A DNA stretch of 64,000 nucleotides, taken from the NCBI GenBank assembly GCA_024663395.1, contig JANFAH010000045.1:434001-498000 (forward strand). Direction: 5' to 3'. The DNA comes from Pisolithus tinctorius. Lineage: Eukaryota > Basidiomycota > Agaricomycetes > Boletales > Pisolithaceae. The notes under the pieces are model-generated. The model searched no databases. It worked only from the letters and a program-made list of their open reading frames with translations, and was not told the origin of the DNA. The position numbers and the translations under genes are program-made. Shown piece by piece: positions 31,973 through 44,775 of the stretch (position 1 is the stretch's first letter; every line of letters begins with the position of its first letter).

Positions 31973-34900
31973 GTAGCAGCTCTCAGGACTCCACACAGAC
32001 TGGGAGCTGTGTTGACTCCGGCTGTGCACCCATGGAGGCTCGTCTCAACGTGTCCACTCTTTCTAGTCCAAACTCGTTAAGCCCCCATGTTTCTATTGTC
32101 AGTCATGATTTACCCCAGTTTTGTACACTAGTGGACTCCAGTTCCACACATAGCTTCATAGATAAAGACTTTGTTAATCAACACTCTTTTGCCCCCTATC
32201 CCATGTCCCCTATCCAACTCCGGCTCTTTGATGGGTCGTCAAGTTTCATTATCACCCAAGCAGTAGATCTTTCAGTTCAATTTGCGACTGGTGATGTCAC
32301 CCTGGTAACCCTGTTTCTAGCCCTGTTGGATTCTGAATGTAAGATAGTCCTTGGACATGACTGGCTCACCTGCTACAATCCGTCGATTGATTGGGTATTG
32401 AGCAGTCTAACTTTCTGGACATCTACAGGAGGAATGCCAACCCCATCAACACCCCCTGCCACACCAGTCTTAACCAGTCTTCCCAAACCCAGTCTGCCTG
32501 ATCAACCCAACCCTGGCCCTGCACCATCTGTACCATCTGTCGACCCACTGGTTCACACCCCCCTGAAAGCTCCCCCTATTGCCCTGATCAATGCAGCTGC
32601 AGATGTACATGCTTGCAAACTAGAGGGATCTACCCAATTCCAACTTCATCTATGCCCATTGGACCGAGTCCTGGCCCAGTCAACCTCTACCAGTCCTCCA
32701 CCAGACCTGGCTGGTGTACCAAAGGACTACTACGACTTTGCTGATGTCTTTAGCAAAGCCAAGGCTTCTACTCTCCCCCCACACCGGGAGTACGACCTTA
32801 AGATCGAATTGGAAGAGGGTACTACACCACCCATAGGAACCATCTACTTGCTATCCCCGGTCAAGCTGCAAGCTCTCTGGGTGTTCATCGATGAAAATCT
32901 GACTACCGGTTTCATCTGGCCCACCTCTTCCCCCTATGCTGCACCAGTCCTCTTCATAAAGAAGAAGGATGGTTCACTCTGGTTATGTGTTGATTTCCAG
33001 GGCCTTAACAAGCTCACCAAGAAAGACTGGTATCCCCTACCACTAATATCTGATCTACTCGACTCCCCTGGTCGTGCCAAGATCTACACCAAGATCGACT
33101 TAAGGCATGCATACCACCTTGTCTGGATTGCACCCAGGGATGAGTGGAAAACTGCCTTCAGAATGTGCTATGGGTCTTATGAGTGGTTGGTGATGCCTTT
33201 CAGTCTTACCAATGCCCTGGCTGCCTTCCAGCAGTTTGTCAATTCAATCTTTGCAGATATGCTAGATGTCTGCATCATCATCTACCTCAACAACATTTTA
33301 ATCTACTCCAGAGATGAGTCATCACACAAGCAGCATGTCTGGGAGGTTCTTCGCTGGCTCCGGTTGCATGGCCTGTATGCCAAACCAGAGAAGTGCGAAT
33401 TCCACTCAGACTTTGTGGAATACTTGGGTTACCACTTGTCCCTGGCCAGCCTTACCATGTCTTCAGAGAAGGTCAAAGCTATCTGCAACTGGCCTGAGCC
33501 CTGGAAGGTAAAGGACATTCAGTCCTTCCTGGGCTTCGCCAATTTCTATTGCCAGTTCATTTTTAACTATTTGGACATAGTGGTACCTTAACCCGGTTGA
33601 CACACAAAGGTGCTCCCTGGAACTTTTCTGAGGAGTGCCACCAGTCTTTCAATAAACTCAAGCAGGCCTTCACCACTGCCCTGGTCCTAACTCACTTTTC
33701 CCCAGAAGCCCCTATTACTGTTGAGACTGATGCATCTGACTACACCATAGCCAGTATTCTGTCCATCACCAGTGGTGATGGTCAAATCTGGCTGGTCACA
33801 TTCTATTCTTGCACCTTAACAGCCCTGGAGCTAAATTATGACACCCATGATAAGGAATTACTCGCAATCTTTGAGGCATTCCAGACATGGTGGCATTACT
33901 TGGACAGATCTGCAGTACCGGTTGATGTTGTCACCAATCACAAGAACCTGGAGTACTTCTCCACCTCAAAGGTTTTAACCCAGTGCCAGGTGTGCTGGTC
34001 TGAGTTCTTGTCACAGTTCAATATGGTTATCCAGTTCAGACCTGGTAAACTCGGTGCTAAGCCTGACACCCTAACTAGATGATGGGATGTCTACCCCAAA
34101 GAGGGGGATAGCGACTATGCCCAGGTCAACCCACAGAATCTCAGACTGGTCTTCACACAGGAACAGCTAGCCACCTCCCTGCATGCCACCTACCTTGAAT
34201 ACCCAGTCCTACATGCTGTTGCACTAATGGATGTGGAGAAGCTACACAATGATATTCTCTCAGCCCTACCCTCAGACCCAGTCACCCAAGCCTGGTTCCC
34301 AGACACATCAGATTCCCAGTGGTCAGTTGATGACACTGGCTTCCTCTGCCTAGATGGAAGAGTCTATGTACTGGACTCTAATGACCTTTGCCTTCATGTC
34401 TTGAGGTTTAAACATGATCATCCCTTGTCTGGCCACTTCGGCCAAAATAGAACTCTAGAGCTCATTCAGCACGAATACACCTGGCCCAGCCTAAGGACAT
34501 TTGTCAAAGACTATGTCCATTCTTGTACCACCTGTGCCTGGGCCAAGGTACCCTGCCACCAGCCTTATGGCCTACTCAAACAACTCCCAGTTCCAGAGAA
34601 GCTGTGGAATTCCATCTTGATGGACTTCATAGAACAACTCCTGGCCTCAACCAGCTTTACTGCCATCCTCATCGTGGTTGACTGGCTCTCAAAGCAAGCC
34701 ATCTTCATACCTACTCACGACACCATCACAGCCCCTGAGCTCGCCAAGCTCTTCCCCATGCACGTGTTCTCTAAGCACAGTGTACTGGCCCATGTAACCT
34801 CAGACTGGGGATCAGAGTTCATATCCCACTTCTTCTGGTCTCTAGGTAAAGCTCTAGACATGCATCTACACTTCACCTCCAGGTATCACCCAGAGGGGGA

Positions 34901-35696
34901 TGGTCAGACAGAGCACACCAACCAGACCCTTGAACAGTATCTCCAGGTCTACTGCAACTATCAGCAGGACAACTGGGCCAAGTTACTACTGCTAGCTGAG
35001 TTTGCTTACAACAATGCACCCAGCACTACAACCAGGGTATCACCCTTCTTTGCTAATAAGGGCTACCACCCTAATATCTTGGTCTTCCCTGAGTGTGACC
35101 TCACATCTAACCAGGCTTGTGATTATGCAGTCAACTTAGATTCACTGCACCAGTACCTACATGAAGAAATGGCTCTCACCCAGCAATGCTACCAAGGACT
35201 GGCAGATGCTAAGCACATGCCAGCCCTGGACTTCAAAGTGGGCAACAGTGTCTATGTAAAAGCCAAGTATTTCCGGTCGACCTGGCCCTCCAAGAAACTA
35301 ATTGAGAAGAACCTTGGGCCCTATCCCATAATAGCCCAGGCTGGCTCTCACTCATTCACCCTGTGTCTACCAGACTCTATGTGTGCTGTACACCCAGTCT
35401 TCCACATATCCCAACTCGAACCAGCCATTCCAAATACCATACCCAACTGGACTCAATCTCCACCCCCACCAGTAGATGTTGACGGTGACTTAGAGTTCAA
35501 AGTAGCAGAGATACTTGATTCAAAGGTCGACTGGTGCAGAAAGTGTCAGTTGCAGTACCTGGTCTGGCGGACCAGTTACAAGGGAACTGATGAAGAAACC
35601 ACCTGGGTATTAGCAACAGAGCTGGACAATGCTTCAGAACTCGTCCAGGAGTATCATGACCAGTACCCAGACAAACCCAGTCCTTTCAAGAAGTAA
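31973..35696 (+). pseudogene. pol of gypsy element 3 (protease, RT, RNase H, integrase, chromodomain)
   Basis: Nearly complete. Protease has LVDSSSTHSFID (the DSG Gly is Ser, AGT at 32,140-32,142). RT has VLFIKKKDGSLWLCVDFQGLNK and YLNNILIYS at 33,283-33,309, where both catalytic Asp of YLDD are Asn. A 1-bp deletion at about 33,590 shifts the frame. RNase H has TVETDASDYTIASIL, a TGA lies at 34,080-34,082 (CGA expected), and the HHCC finger follows (HPLSGHFGQ...CTTCAWAK). The integrase core has ILMDFIEQL, HVTSDWGSEF and DGQTEHTNQTLEQYLQ. A C-terminal chromodomain (QYLVWRTSYKGTDEETTW) ends at 35,696. The ORF lacks only a few changes from open, but its active sites are dead. Confidence 0.9.
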
Positions 35697-35940
35697 CATA
35701 GGACTGGCCTCAAGCTTTCTTTTCTCCTTATCTGTTTCTCCTACCTCATAGTTACTACATCTTGTTTCCTCTTACTTTTCTTAATTGTCTTTCTTTCACA
35801 CCTTAGAACTGGAACTGGGAATCGACATTCACAACTGCACACGTACAAGAAAAAAAGAATGGTACACTATGCACGTGCAACCTCAGGCTTAGGACCCAGA
35901 ACTGGCACTGGCCTGGTCACCTGACTCAGACCAGGACCGG
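35697..35940 (+). other. 3' non-coding part of element 3
   Basis: Pyrimidine-rich stretch after pol, then unremarkable sequence up to the solo LTR. No gene was seen. Confidence 0.5.
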
Positions 35941-36388
35941 TGTAGGGAACGAGTTTGGGTTCCCTAGGATCTGCGTCATGAGTTCAGGGGTGGAGTTTTC
36001 TTTTGTTTTTTTTTGCATTGTACCACTGGACTTGGTGGCGAGCAGCCGTGTTGCTGACTAAGCACATGTGCTGTGTTTGCGCAAGTTCAGTTTACCATAG
36101 AACAACCAGTACATGTCACAGGCCCTCAGTAGCAGGGTGATTTTGTCTCGCATTTTCGGCGAGTTTTCGAAGTTAGATTTATTACTTTGGGGAGTACCCA
36201 AGGGGCCAGGAGGACTGGCAAGAGCTATCAGACAGACAGAGTTAAGTATTCCATTTGAGTTCGCATTTTTTTACATTTTTACTACACTTCTTTTTCTTGA
36301 AACAGGACCTCCCTTTTGGGTCGAGCACTAAACTCGCCCATTACTGACAATTTCTATTTCTAGGTACCTTATATTACCTATTCCTACA
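35941..36388. repeat. Solo LTR (448 bp) in element 3
   Basis: TGTAGGGAACG to TTCCTACA. Flanks CCGG (35,937-35,940) and CTGG (36,389-36,392) are a 4-bp duplication with one C/T change. It shares ends and duplication size with the solo LTRs at 13,291 and 26,316 but is diverged inside. Confidence 0.8.
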
Positions 36389-36392
36389 CTGG

Positions 36393-36785
36393 CTTTCCTC
36401 CTCTTCCTCCCTCAGCCCCTCCAACTCATCGTCGAGTCCCTCGACTTCCCTGTCTTCCTCGTCAGTGGTGTCCCAGTCTGAAGGCACTTCCAGTGCCAGG
36501 AATTCAAAGCGCTCTTTGACGTAGGTTTCATATGACCAGGTGAACTGGTAGAAGTTTCAGGGAACTTCTTTTTGCACTGTCGCAAGACTGGCCATGTTGT
36601 CAGCCATGTGCTCCACCACCTTGATCAGGCACTCCATCTGGTCACCAGTAACAGGACTGGTCCCAGTCTCTTCACCAGCCTTCTTCGTTGATGGTCCCTT
36701 GCCCACATCTTCGTCCTTGTCACCAGTGCCCTCGAGTACTTTGGCAGATGGTCGCCTCAATCTCTTCTTCTTCTCCCCAGCGTGA
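36393..36785 (-). pseudogene. C-terminal remnant of the antisense accessory gene of element 3
   Basis: Minus-strand frame with GEKKKRLRRPSAKVLEGTGDKDEDVGKG, then MECLIKVVEHMADNMASLATVQKEVP and a TGA (CGA expected). It reads on as NFYQFTWSYETYVKERFEFLALEVPSDWDTTDEEDREVEGLDDE. The acidic helical C-terminus is of the type seen in elements 1, 2 and 4. The part with the Cys cluster would lie to the right and is missing where element 4 begins. Confidence 0.5.
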
Positions 36786-37441
36786 TGTGAGGAATCTGCA
36801 TTCCCTGGATGCATAAGCCCCTATCATTAACTGTTCTGTGACTACCGTTACGTCCACTCCCCTCTCGCATTCACCATCGTTCATGTGCTACCTTCCCACG
36901 CCCTTGCTCCCTCTCACGCAATGCTATACCCACGGCCACTGTGCTCCAGTTGTTGTTTTTCCTCGGACTCTTTCTCTTATCACGGTCTCTATTCCTTTAG
37001 TGCTTGTAGTATACCCTCGGCCTCTGTTTTGGCCTGTCTTCTGTGTACGCACTGTCGTGTGGCTTTCCTTTACTGTACCCTGTCTTACTTAGGTTCTGGG
37101 TTTGTCCAGACTATAAAGCCCTGTACTTAGAGGTACAGAATGATACCTTTTGGCACTCAGAAGGTCACCATGAGTTTCTTTCCTGCTTTGTCTACACCAC
37201 ATGTCTCGCATTCTGCCGCACACGAACTACATATACTGCTCGCACCACTCGCATTGCCAGTACTATTCTGCAGACCACGCCGCACATGCCATGAAACACT
37301 ACCACTACAAAGCGCTGGGTCTCACCTTCTAGTCTTGACAGTCCAGAATCCCTTGGGACGAACATTTCATTCCCTTCATTTTTATTGTTGTTGTCTAAGC
37401 CATTTAGCTCGTATTATACAGCTACTTGGACATTTCCTTCA
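36786..37441 (+). repeat. 5' LTR of element 4
   Basis: TGTGAGGAATCTG to ATTTCCTTCA, with a TATAAAG box at 37,111. Differences from the 3' LTR are almost all transitions that fit lost CpG sites. Confidence 0.92.
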
Positions 37442-37442
37442 A

Positions 37443-37461
37443 CTGGAGCCCACCGCAAGGG
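37443..37461 (+). promoter_or_regulatory. Candidate tRNA-type primer binding site of element 4
   Basis: Two bases after the LTR the sequence reads TGGAGCCCACCGCAAGGGA. Its TGG start would pair with a tRNA CCA end. No self-complementary transcript start was found, unlike elements 2 and 3. The tRNA is not identified. Confidence 0.4.
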
Positions 37462-37640
37462 ATTCTGCTGTCGCTTCCAGAAGGTCGCTCAGGTGCACCG
37501 CCGAACACACCGAACTAGAAAATTTACACCTGCACTTTCACAATCTCAACCTGTCAGAAGACTCCGACATTTTCCGCCCTGTTTCACCCGTAACACCAGA
37601 TCATGTGCAATTAACCACTGACATTCCGTGGGTACTACCC

Positions 37641-39283
37641 ATGATCACTCCTCCTGGTATCTTGGCAGATCAGATATCCGTCGTGTCAGATCACCTAGAT
37701 CTCACTGCCCCTGATTTTCCCAGTGGCTTTATCCACTCGACTCCCCAAAGGCCCGAAACCCCGCCATCACCTTTAACACCCGTCACATCATCTGATTCAT
37801 CATCACCGACACCCTCTTTTTCCCATCTCTTTGATGCCTCTGAATCTATACCCAGACTCTCAGTTCCATCCGCCACACTGCTGCGACCACTCACTCGGTC
37901 ACAGACCACCCATCAGCCAATTAGTAACCTGCCAACACTTCCACCCACTCGCTCATGCACTATACCAACTGCTTCACACCCACAACCAATACCCATTCCA
38001 CCCATTACCAATCTGGCACTGCCACCACAGGTTAACCCACCAATGGCTAATCCTCAGTTTCAGATGCCACTCCACAGTACACAAAACTCACCTAAATTTA
38101 GTGGAGATTCTCCCATGCAGCTTCCACACTACCTTGAAGACATCGACTTCCTCAGTACTCTCGCTGCTCTTGATGACCATGGCAAGATCAGAGCTGCAAT
38201 CTGCTATGCTGACCTCGAAGAAGCTGAGGTCTGGCAAACACTTCTGGAAGCCACTCCTGCGGCCGACAATTGGGATGCCTTTGTAGTAGCTGTTAAGGGT
38301 TTGTACCCTGGCTGTGAGGGTGACGACTGCTACTGCCATGCAGACTTGCAGTACCTTGTCGAAGAATATCAGTCCAAGCCTATGCAGAACCAGGATGACC
38401 TTGGAGAATACCAGCGGAAATTTGCTAAGATTTCTGCCCTGCTCATTAAAACTAAAAAGCTTGCAGAGACAGAACGGGATTCCATGTTCCTGAATGGCTT
38501 CCTGAGGGCCATAGCAGACTGAATTCGTCATCGACTCTCCATAGTCCACACCGACCTCCACCCTGACGATCCATACCTGCTCGCAGAAGTTGTCAAAGCT
38601 GCCAAGTTCCTTCTGACAGGATCCGCCCTCTGTAGCGTGGTACCAATGACGGGTACCATGGCCTCGCCAGCTGCACCTCCCTCGTTGGCTTACATGCCGC
38701 AAGTGCCACCTTCTGGTACTGTCATTAAACAGGAATACAACTTCCAGATGCAGCCTCTGCTGCAGCAATGCAGACCCAGCTGTAGTTTCTGCGCAGACCC
38801 CAACCACTGGACAAGGATGTGCACACTCATTGAAGTTTATATCCATGCTGGTAAGATCACGAGAGGTACAGACAACCATCTCTATCTGGCAGATGGGAGC
38901 CAAATCCCACGTTTCCCTGAATGTAACTCATTGAGAGAGGCTGTTGATTGCATCATGGCTGACAGAGACCAGGCCAGCATGCACGCTGCGACTGCTGCTG
39001 CTCTGTGCAAGGCACTGCTAACCTCTTCTGCGTTGCTCATCCCAAAATTGATGTGCAGTTCGAAATCCAGCCTTCTGCCTTCTTAAACACCGTCCAAGAT
39101 GCCGATGAACCTGTTGCAGACTTAGCCAACCCTGACTTCCAAGCATATGTTGCTCAAGCTTGGGCTACCTACCAAGTGGATAAAGGTAACAAGGGAGCAG
39201 TCATTCCCTGCGGAAAGAAAGCCTGCTTCGATGGAGTTGAAATCACAGCTCGACCCGCGGCACGTCCTGCCAACCCTCCATGA
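37641..39283 (+). pseudogene. gag of gypsy element 4
   Basis: The frame is open from inside the LTR; the first Met after the LTR is at 37,641. A Pro/Ser/Thr-rich N-terminus leads to a helical capsid-like part (HYLEDIDFLSTLAALDDHGKIRAAICYA, then EEYQSKPMQNQDDLGEYQRKFAKIS). TGA at 38,520 interrupts FLRAIAD-(R)-IRHRLSIVH where CGA is expected. The frame continues to a CCHC knuckle, CSFCADPNHWTRMC (about 38,785). A 1-bp deletion near 39,018 shifts frame and a TGA follows at 39,281, again where CGA fits. The protein would package element RNA. Confidence 0.8.
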
Positions 39284-40239
39284 GTCGACCCACGTGCAGC
39301 CACTGTCGAAGAGGAAATCATTTCCCCTGGCATTCAAAGTTTGTGTGCCACTCGCCAGGCATCCAATCCCTCTACACCTGCACCAACATCCACCACTACG
39401 AAATCATATGTTCCTCCAACTAGTCCGGCTCCAACGCCTGCGTGCAAGGATCCTGTTCCCACGGCAATTGCTCCATCACAGACACTGTACCCAGCAGCTC
39501 GCAATCAAAACCAGTATTGTTACTCGTTCCCTCTCAAAGACGAAGCCACACCCAAGCATATTGTGGAGCGTGTACTCGAAACCAGTGTTGCCATGCCAGT
39601 CAAAGAATTATTTGCAGTAGCCCCAGAGTTTCACAAACAGTTCAGAGACATCACCATGGCGAAACGTGTCACCACAAACAAGATCGAGGTAGTTCATAGC
39701 GACGATGAAGAAGGAGTACAAGTGAATGAACTGACCGGCCATGATCCTCAAAGAACCGCGCGCAAATACAGAGACCGCATTATCTGTGGTGATGATGGCT
39801 CCATCGTAGCTCACCACACTCTGCCGCTCCGCTGCATCGAAGCCAAGGTCCCTGGGACTGACGTCACAATCAACTGCATACTAGATTCTGGTTCAGAAAT
39901 CGTCGCCATGCCCAGGCACGTTTGGGAAAAGATCGGGCTCCCATTGCGCTGCAATCATCTCATGACTATGACATCTGCTAACATGTCTAAAGACACTACT
40001 GTAGGCATACTAGAGAACCTGAAACTCGACTTCGGTGCTGGGCCAGTCATGCTACAGGTTCAAGTAATTGAATATGCCAACTTCAATATGCTCCTTGGAC
40101 ATCTGTTCATTTGCCTTATGAGTGCAGTAATGAACAATTATCCTGACAGCAGACAGTGGATCACTCTCTGAGACCCGAACAACGGCTGCGAGTACACTTT
40201 GCCCATGCGCCTGTGGCGTGAGGGCTGTCCACGCTGTAA
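39284..40239 (+). pseudogene. Aspartic protease region of element 4
   Basis: Frame open 39,284-40,171. A linker rich in Pro/Ala/Thr is followed by KEDEATPKHIVERVLETSV-like capsid-tail sequence and DPQRTARKYRDRIICGDDGS. The retropepsin core is INCILDSGSEIVAMPRHVWEKIGLP with the DSG active site intact, then NFNMLLGHLF. TGA at 40,169-40,171 precedes DPNNGCEYTLPMRLWREGCPRC (CGA expected). Together with gag it forms a gag-pro unit, with pol in another frame from 40,240. Confidence 0.8.
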
Positions 40240-43200
40240 GTGCAGCAAGCACTGCCACAGTCACCAAAGTATAGTCGAATGGGGTTTTTGAAAATCAATG
40301 ATCCACCAAATGGTTGGGGAGAGCCTACTAAGACATCCTGTTTCCTATTTAGCTGCTGTTATCCATTCCTCAGTCCTACAGTCTCATCACTAGCCTTCAC
40401 TTCGACGAACTTCTCTTCACCCATGGCAATCATACCATGGAACATACCCACCGGAATACCCTCGCCTGCTTTCGCTTTCCTCTCTTCTGCTCAGATGATA
40501 CTAAACCCCTCTGCTATAGCCACATTCGGCAGCGTTTATCAACTAGATCCCACAGTTCGCACCCTTGTTTACAAGCCAGTTGCCAAGAAGGTTCGGATGG
40601 TACCTGCCCCGATGGCGGAAGAATACCGCATTGTGTGCAGCCTGCCTGACAACCCGCTCGCTGGTCTCCAACCACTTCTAACCCATCCACCAGACTTTGC
40701 TCTGGGCATCCACTTCACTGCCGAACAGGCCGCAGAGCTCGACCTTGATCCTGCAAATTGGCTTTGGCCAGAAGAACTTAAACTTGTAACTTGGCTCGTT
40801 TCGGTCCATGAGCTCACATTTGCTTGGGACATTACAGAGCATGGACACCTAGACGAACACTATTTTCTGCCAGTAAGGATCCCTACAATTCTGCACACAC
40901 CTTGGGTCCAACACAATATCCCTATCCCAAATGCGATACATGCCCAAGTCATAGACATGATTAAAGATCGCATCAAGTCCAGCATGTATGAACCTTCTAC
41001 AGCAGCTTACTGCTCCCACTGGTTCTGCATAGTAGAGAAAGACAGAAAGTCTCTTTGCCTTGTGCATGACTTACAGCCCCTGAATGCAGTGACCATCCAT
41101 GATGCATCCGTTCCGCCCTTCGTAGAACACCTCGCAGAATCCTTTGCTGGATACGCAGTGTATGCGATGATGGACCTCTACTCTGGGTATGACCAGCACG
41201 CACTTCATGTGGATTCCTGCGACCTCACCACTTTTGGTACCCCACTTGGACCACACTGGCTTACTACCCTGCCGCAAGGCCATGCAAATGCAGTCCAGGT
41301 ATACCAGGGAGATACTGCATTTGTTCTCCAGGATGAGATCCCACATCATACCCTGCCCTTCATAGATGACGTCCCCGTAAAATCCGAGACCACCCGCTAT
41401 CAGCGCACAGACGGGTCCTATGAAACTATCCTGGAGAATCCTGGGATTCGGAAATTTATCTGGAATCACTGTATAGTTGTTAACCGTATCCTTCAGCGTT
41501 TGCAGAACATTGGAGCCACCGTCTCGGCAAAGAAGTTTGTGCTAGCTGCTCCATCTGCTGTGATCGTTGGCCACAAGTGCACCTTTGAAGGTCGCATTCC
41601 AGAAGAGAGCAAAGTGCAGAAGATCCGCGACTGGCCCGAGTGCTGCAACCTGACACAGGTTTGTGGTTTCCTCAGTGTCTGCGGTGTGCTACGCATCTTC
41701 ATCAAAGACTTTGCCAAGATCACATGGCTGCTAGTCGCACTCACATGGAAAGACATACCATTCACATGGGACGAGCCACAATGCACTGCCATGCAATGAC
41801 TCAAGGACGAAATTGTAAAGTCCCCCACACTCCGAAGAATCGACTACGAGTGCAGTCGTGAAGTAATTCTAGCAGTCAACACATCGGTCATCACAGTTGG
41901 CTATATCCTCTATCAGCTCGGCGAAGATGGCAGACGGTACCCAAGTCACTTCGGGTCCATCACCCTCAACGAAGTGGAAAGCCGCTACTCCCAGGCCAAG
42001 CTTGAGTTGTACGGTCTCTTCTGCACAGTACACGTATACATCTTTGGTCTCACTAACTTCACTGTGGAGGTAGATGCGAAGTATATTAAGGGCATGATAA
42101 ATAACCCAGATCTACAGCCTAACACAATGATCAATCACTGGATTGCTGGCGTCCTCCTTTTCTCGTTCAAACTCATCCACATTCCCGCGGACAGGCATGC
42201 TGGCCCTGATGGCTTGTCCCACTGTCTGCGGTCAGAGCTTGACCCACCCGAGGATGACAACCATGAGGATTGGCTAGACTGTTTTTACTCTTTCTCTACA
42301 CAGGTTGTCAATGACCACCTGCCTCCTATGTCACTTTCCAGTCAAGATCAGCATTCCTTACCGCCACCTGCTTATCATCGGGCAAGCCTCCCGCCACCTG
42401 CATCCTTTTATCTCGCATTCTCTGCAACTGCTGATGCTAATAACCCTTCCGCTACCCCTGACGCCCCTACCATTCCGTGGTCCATGAAAGCTCGGGCACA
42501 CGAAGCGAACATAGAAATGATCTGCGCATTTCTCGTGACCCACAAGCGACCTCCTGACCTTACTGATGCACAGTACTCATCCTTCTTCAATTCAGTTAGC
42601 TGCTTCTTCCTCCTAGATGGCAATCTATGGCGTAGAGAACCGCACGGATGGCACCAGCTAGTCGTCGACAAATCCAAGTGGTATCGTCTCATCAAAGAAG
42701 CGCATGACGACCTTGGCCACAAGGGTGTCTTCACAGTCTGCACACGCCTTCTCCTTTGCTTCTGGTGGCCTCTTCTTGTTGAGGATGTGAAGTGGTATGT
42801 CCGCACTTGTCATGAATGCCAGATCTGCCAGATGCAGAAGCTTCATATCCCCCCCACTGTACCCATGATAGGGGGCCTGTTTCATAAAGCTCACATTGAC
42901 ACGATGCTGATGCCCAAAGCTAGTGGCTACTGCTACATAGTACAGGCTCATTGCACACTCACCTCATATCCCAAATGGCATATGTTGTGCACGGAAAATA
43001 GTACCATGCTTGCATCCTTCATCTTTGAGGACATCCTATGCTGCTGGGGTCTGCTCACTGAGATTGTCACTGACAATGGTCCCACATTTGTCCAAGCCTT
43101 AGATGCCCTAGCTGCGCAATATCATATCCGCCACATCTGTATCTCTCCTTACAACTCTCAGGCTAACGGCATTGTAGAGTGTCGCCACTATGATGTTCGT

Positions 43201-43878
43201 GAGGCTATCATGAAGAGCTGCAAGAATGATGATCACCACTGGCACACCATTGTGCACTCCATCTTCTGGGCTGAGCGGGTCACCATTCTGAAGTCTATGG
43301 GTTTATCCCCTTACTTCATGGTGCATGGTGTCGAGCTGCTGTTTCCATTTGATCTCGCTGAGGCTACCTTCCTCTTACCCCTATCCTGCAATGATGCAAC
43401 TCCACTGACTACCACAGAACTGATTGCTTGGCATGCATGCCAGCTACAGAAGCGTCAGGATGACCTAGACCAGGTCCATGGCAATGTCCTCTGCGCACGC
43501 TTTCAGTCTATCCAGCAGTTCGAAACCACCTTTCAGCATTGCATTAAAGACCATAACTTCGCTCCTGGCACCCTCATGCTCATTCGCAACTCCCGTGTCA
43601 AGAAAGAACTGAACCAGAAGACAAAGCTGCAGTACACCAGTCCCATGGTCATCCTTCGTCGGACCACTGGGGGCTCGTACCTGCTGGCCGAGTTGGATGG
43701 CTCCATCTCCAAACTCCACTTCGCTGCATTCTGCTTACTTCCTTACCACCCGTGGTCTCAAACCCATGCAACCGTGACTTGCATTACTGGGTTGGATGAT
43801 GAAGAACTGGACCGCCTTCTCGAAGAGGCTGAGGATGACCCCACTGATGATGATGAGGCCTTTGGCTCAGACAGCTGA
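40240..43878 (+). pseudogene. pol of gypsy element 4 (RT, RNase H, integrase), one in-frame stop
   Basis: A 3.6-kb frame broken only by TGA at 41,797-41,799, where CGA would continue AMQ-R-LKDEIV. RT has VEKDRKSLCLVHDLQPLNAVT, YAMMDLYSGYDQ and FIDDVPVKSE; the catalytic Asp pair of FIDD at about 41,365-41,370 is intact. RNase H/connection has TVEVDAKYIKGMINNP and HIPADRHAGPDGLSH. The HHCC finger is HDDLGHKGVFTVCTR...CHECQIC. The integrase triad is HIDTMLMPKA, IVTDNGPTF and NGIVECRHYD, with an acidic C-terminus and no chromodomain. It is the best-preserved pol in the window; reverse transcriptase and integrase would copy and insert the element. Confidence 0.9.
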
Positions 43879-44775
43879 CTATCTGTTCTTTCCAGTGTCC
43901 ACAGTTTCTCCATCACGCTGTTCCCCCATACCCTCTTCTCCCATGATACCCATGCCTCCTTCTGCGGCTTTGCCCGCCTCCCCGCGGCTTCTTCTGCTGC
44001 CCTCGTTCCTTCTCCTGTGCTGACTGGGGACAGTCAGCATTCAAAGTCCCCAGCAGGGGTGACCCCCATACCACTTGCTCCACTCCATACCAAATGTGGT
44101 TCATTTCTTTTTATCTGTTTTACCCTGGGTTTCGTCCGGAGACCTCTGTTTCACCCCGGGTTTCGTCTGGAGATCCTACTGATAGCTAGTCCTCACACAA
44201 AAAACATAAAAACCGCTAACAAAAAGTCAAAAACTGTCCAGAAAAATCACAAAACACTGAATAAGTATATAGCTAAAACAACATCTCTCCTATCTCTCTT
44301 ACTAGACTCGCTGATGCCATCCCTGGCCACTCTATACCATGGGTACTTGCAACTAAGCCACACATTCCCTCTTCGATCACGCAGTCAGCGTGTGCCCCTT
44401 GATCCTCTTTCCTTTCAATCCATTCTCTGTTTCCCTACAATTAATACCCAAAGACTGTCACAGTTACCAAATAAACAGTCCCTTCATTCTCTCTTCACCA
44501 TTCTGTCACATCCTACCATCAAGATCATTTCACAAGGACTTACCGATGAGAGCAGTCAAAAGCCACACGAAGAAGACAAGTCAGGCAGTACCCCATGCAC
44601 TCTATGATACCACTCCAGAGCCGGTGCCTTGCTGAGCAGACTGCAGTCCCTCGCAATGCCTTACGTCACAACCATGTGGAACAAGAAGAGACTTGGTATA
44701 TGTCCGTGCATGGTGCATGGGATGACAGCTATGCAGGATACAATACAAAATGGGGTCTACATACGGTGCGATCAT
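43879..44775 (+). other. 3' non-coding region of element 4 with hairpin and internal polypurine-like motif
   Basis: Contains a perfect 8-bp stem-loop at 44,019-44,038 (GCTGACTG, GGGA loop, CAGTCAGC) followed by AAAGTCCCCAGCAGGGG. This is the same order as upstream of the 3' LTR. The rest is AT-rich (44,190-44,300) without a credible gene. Confidence 0.55.
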
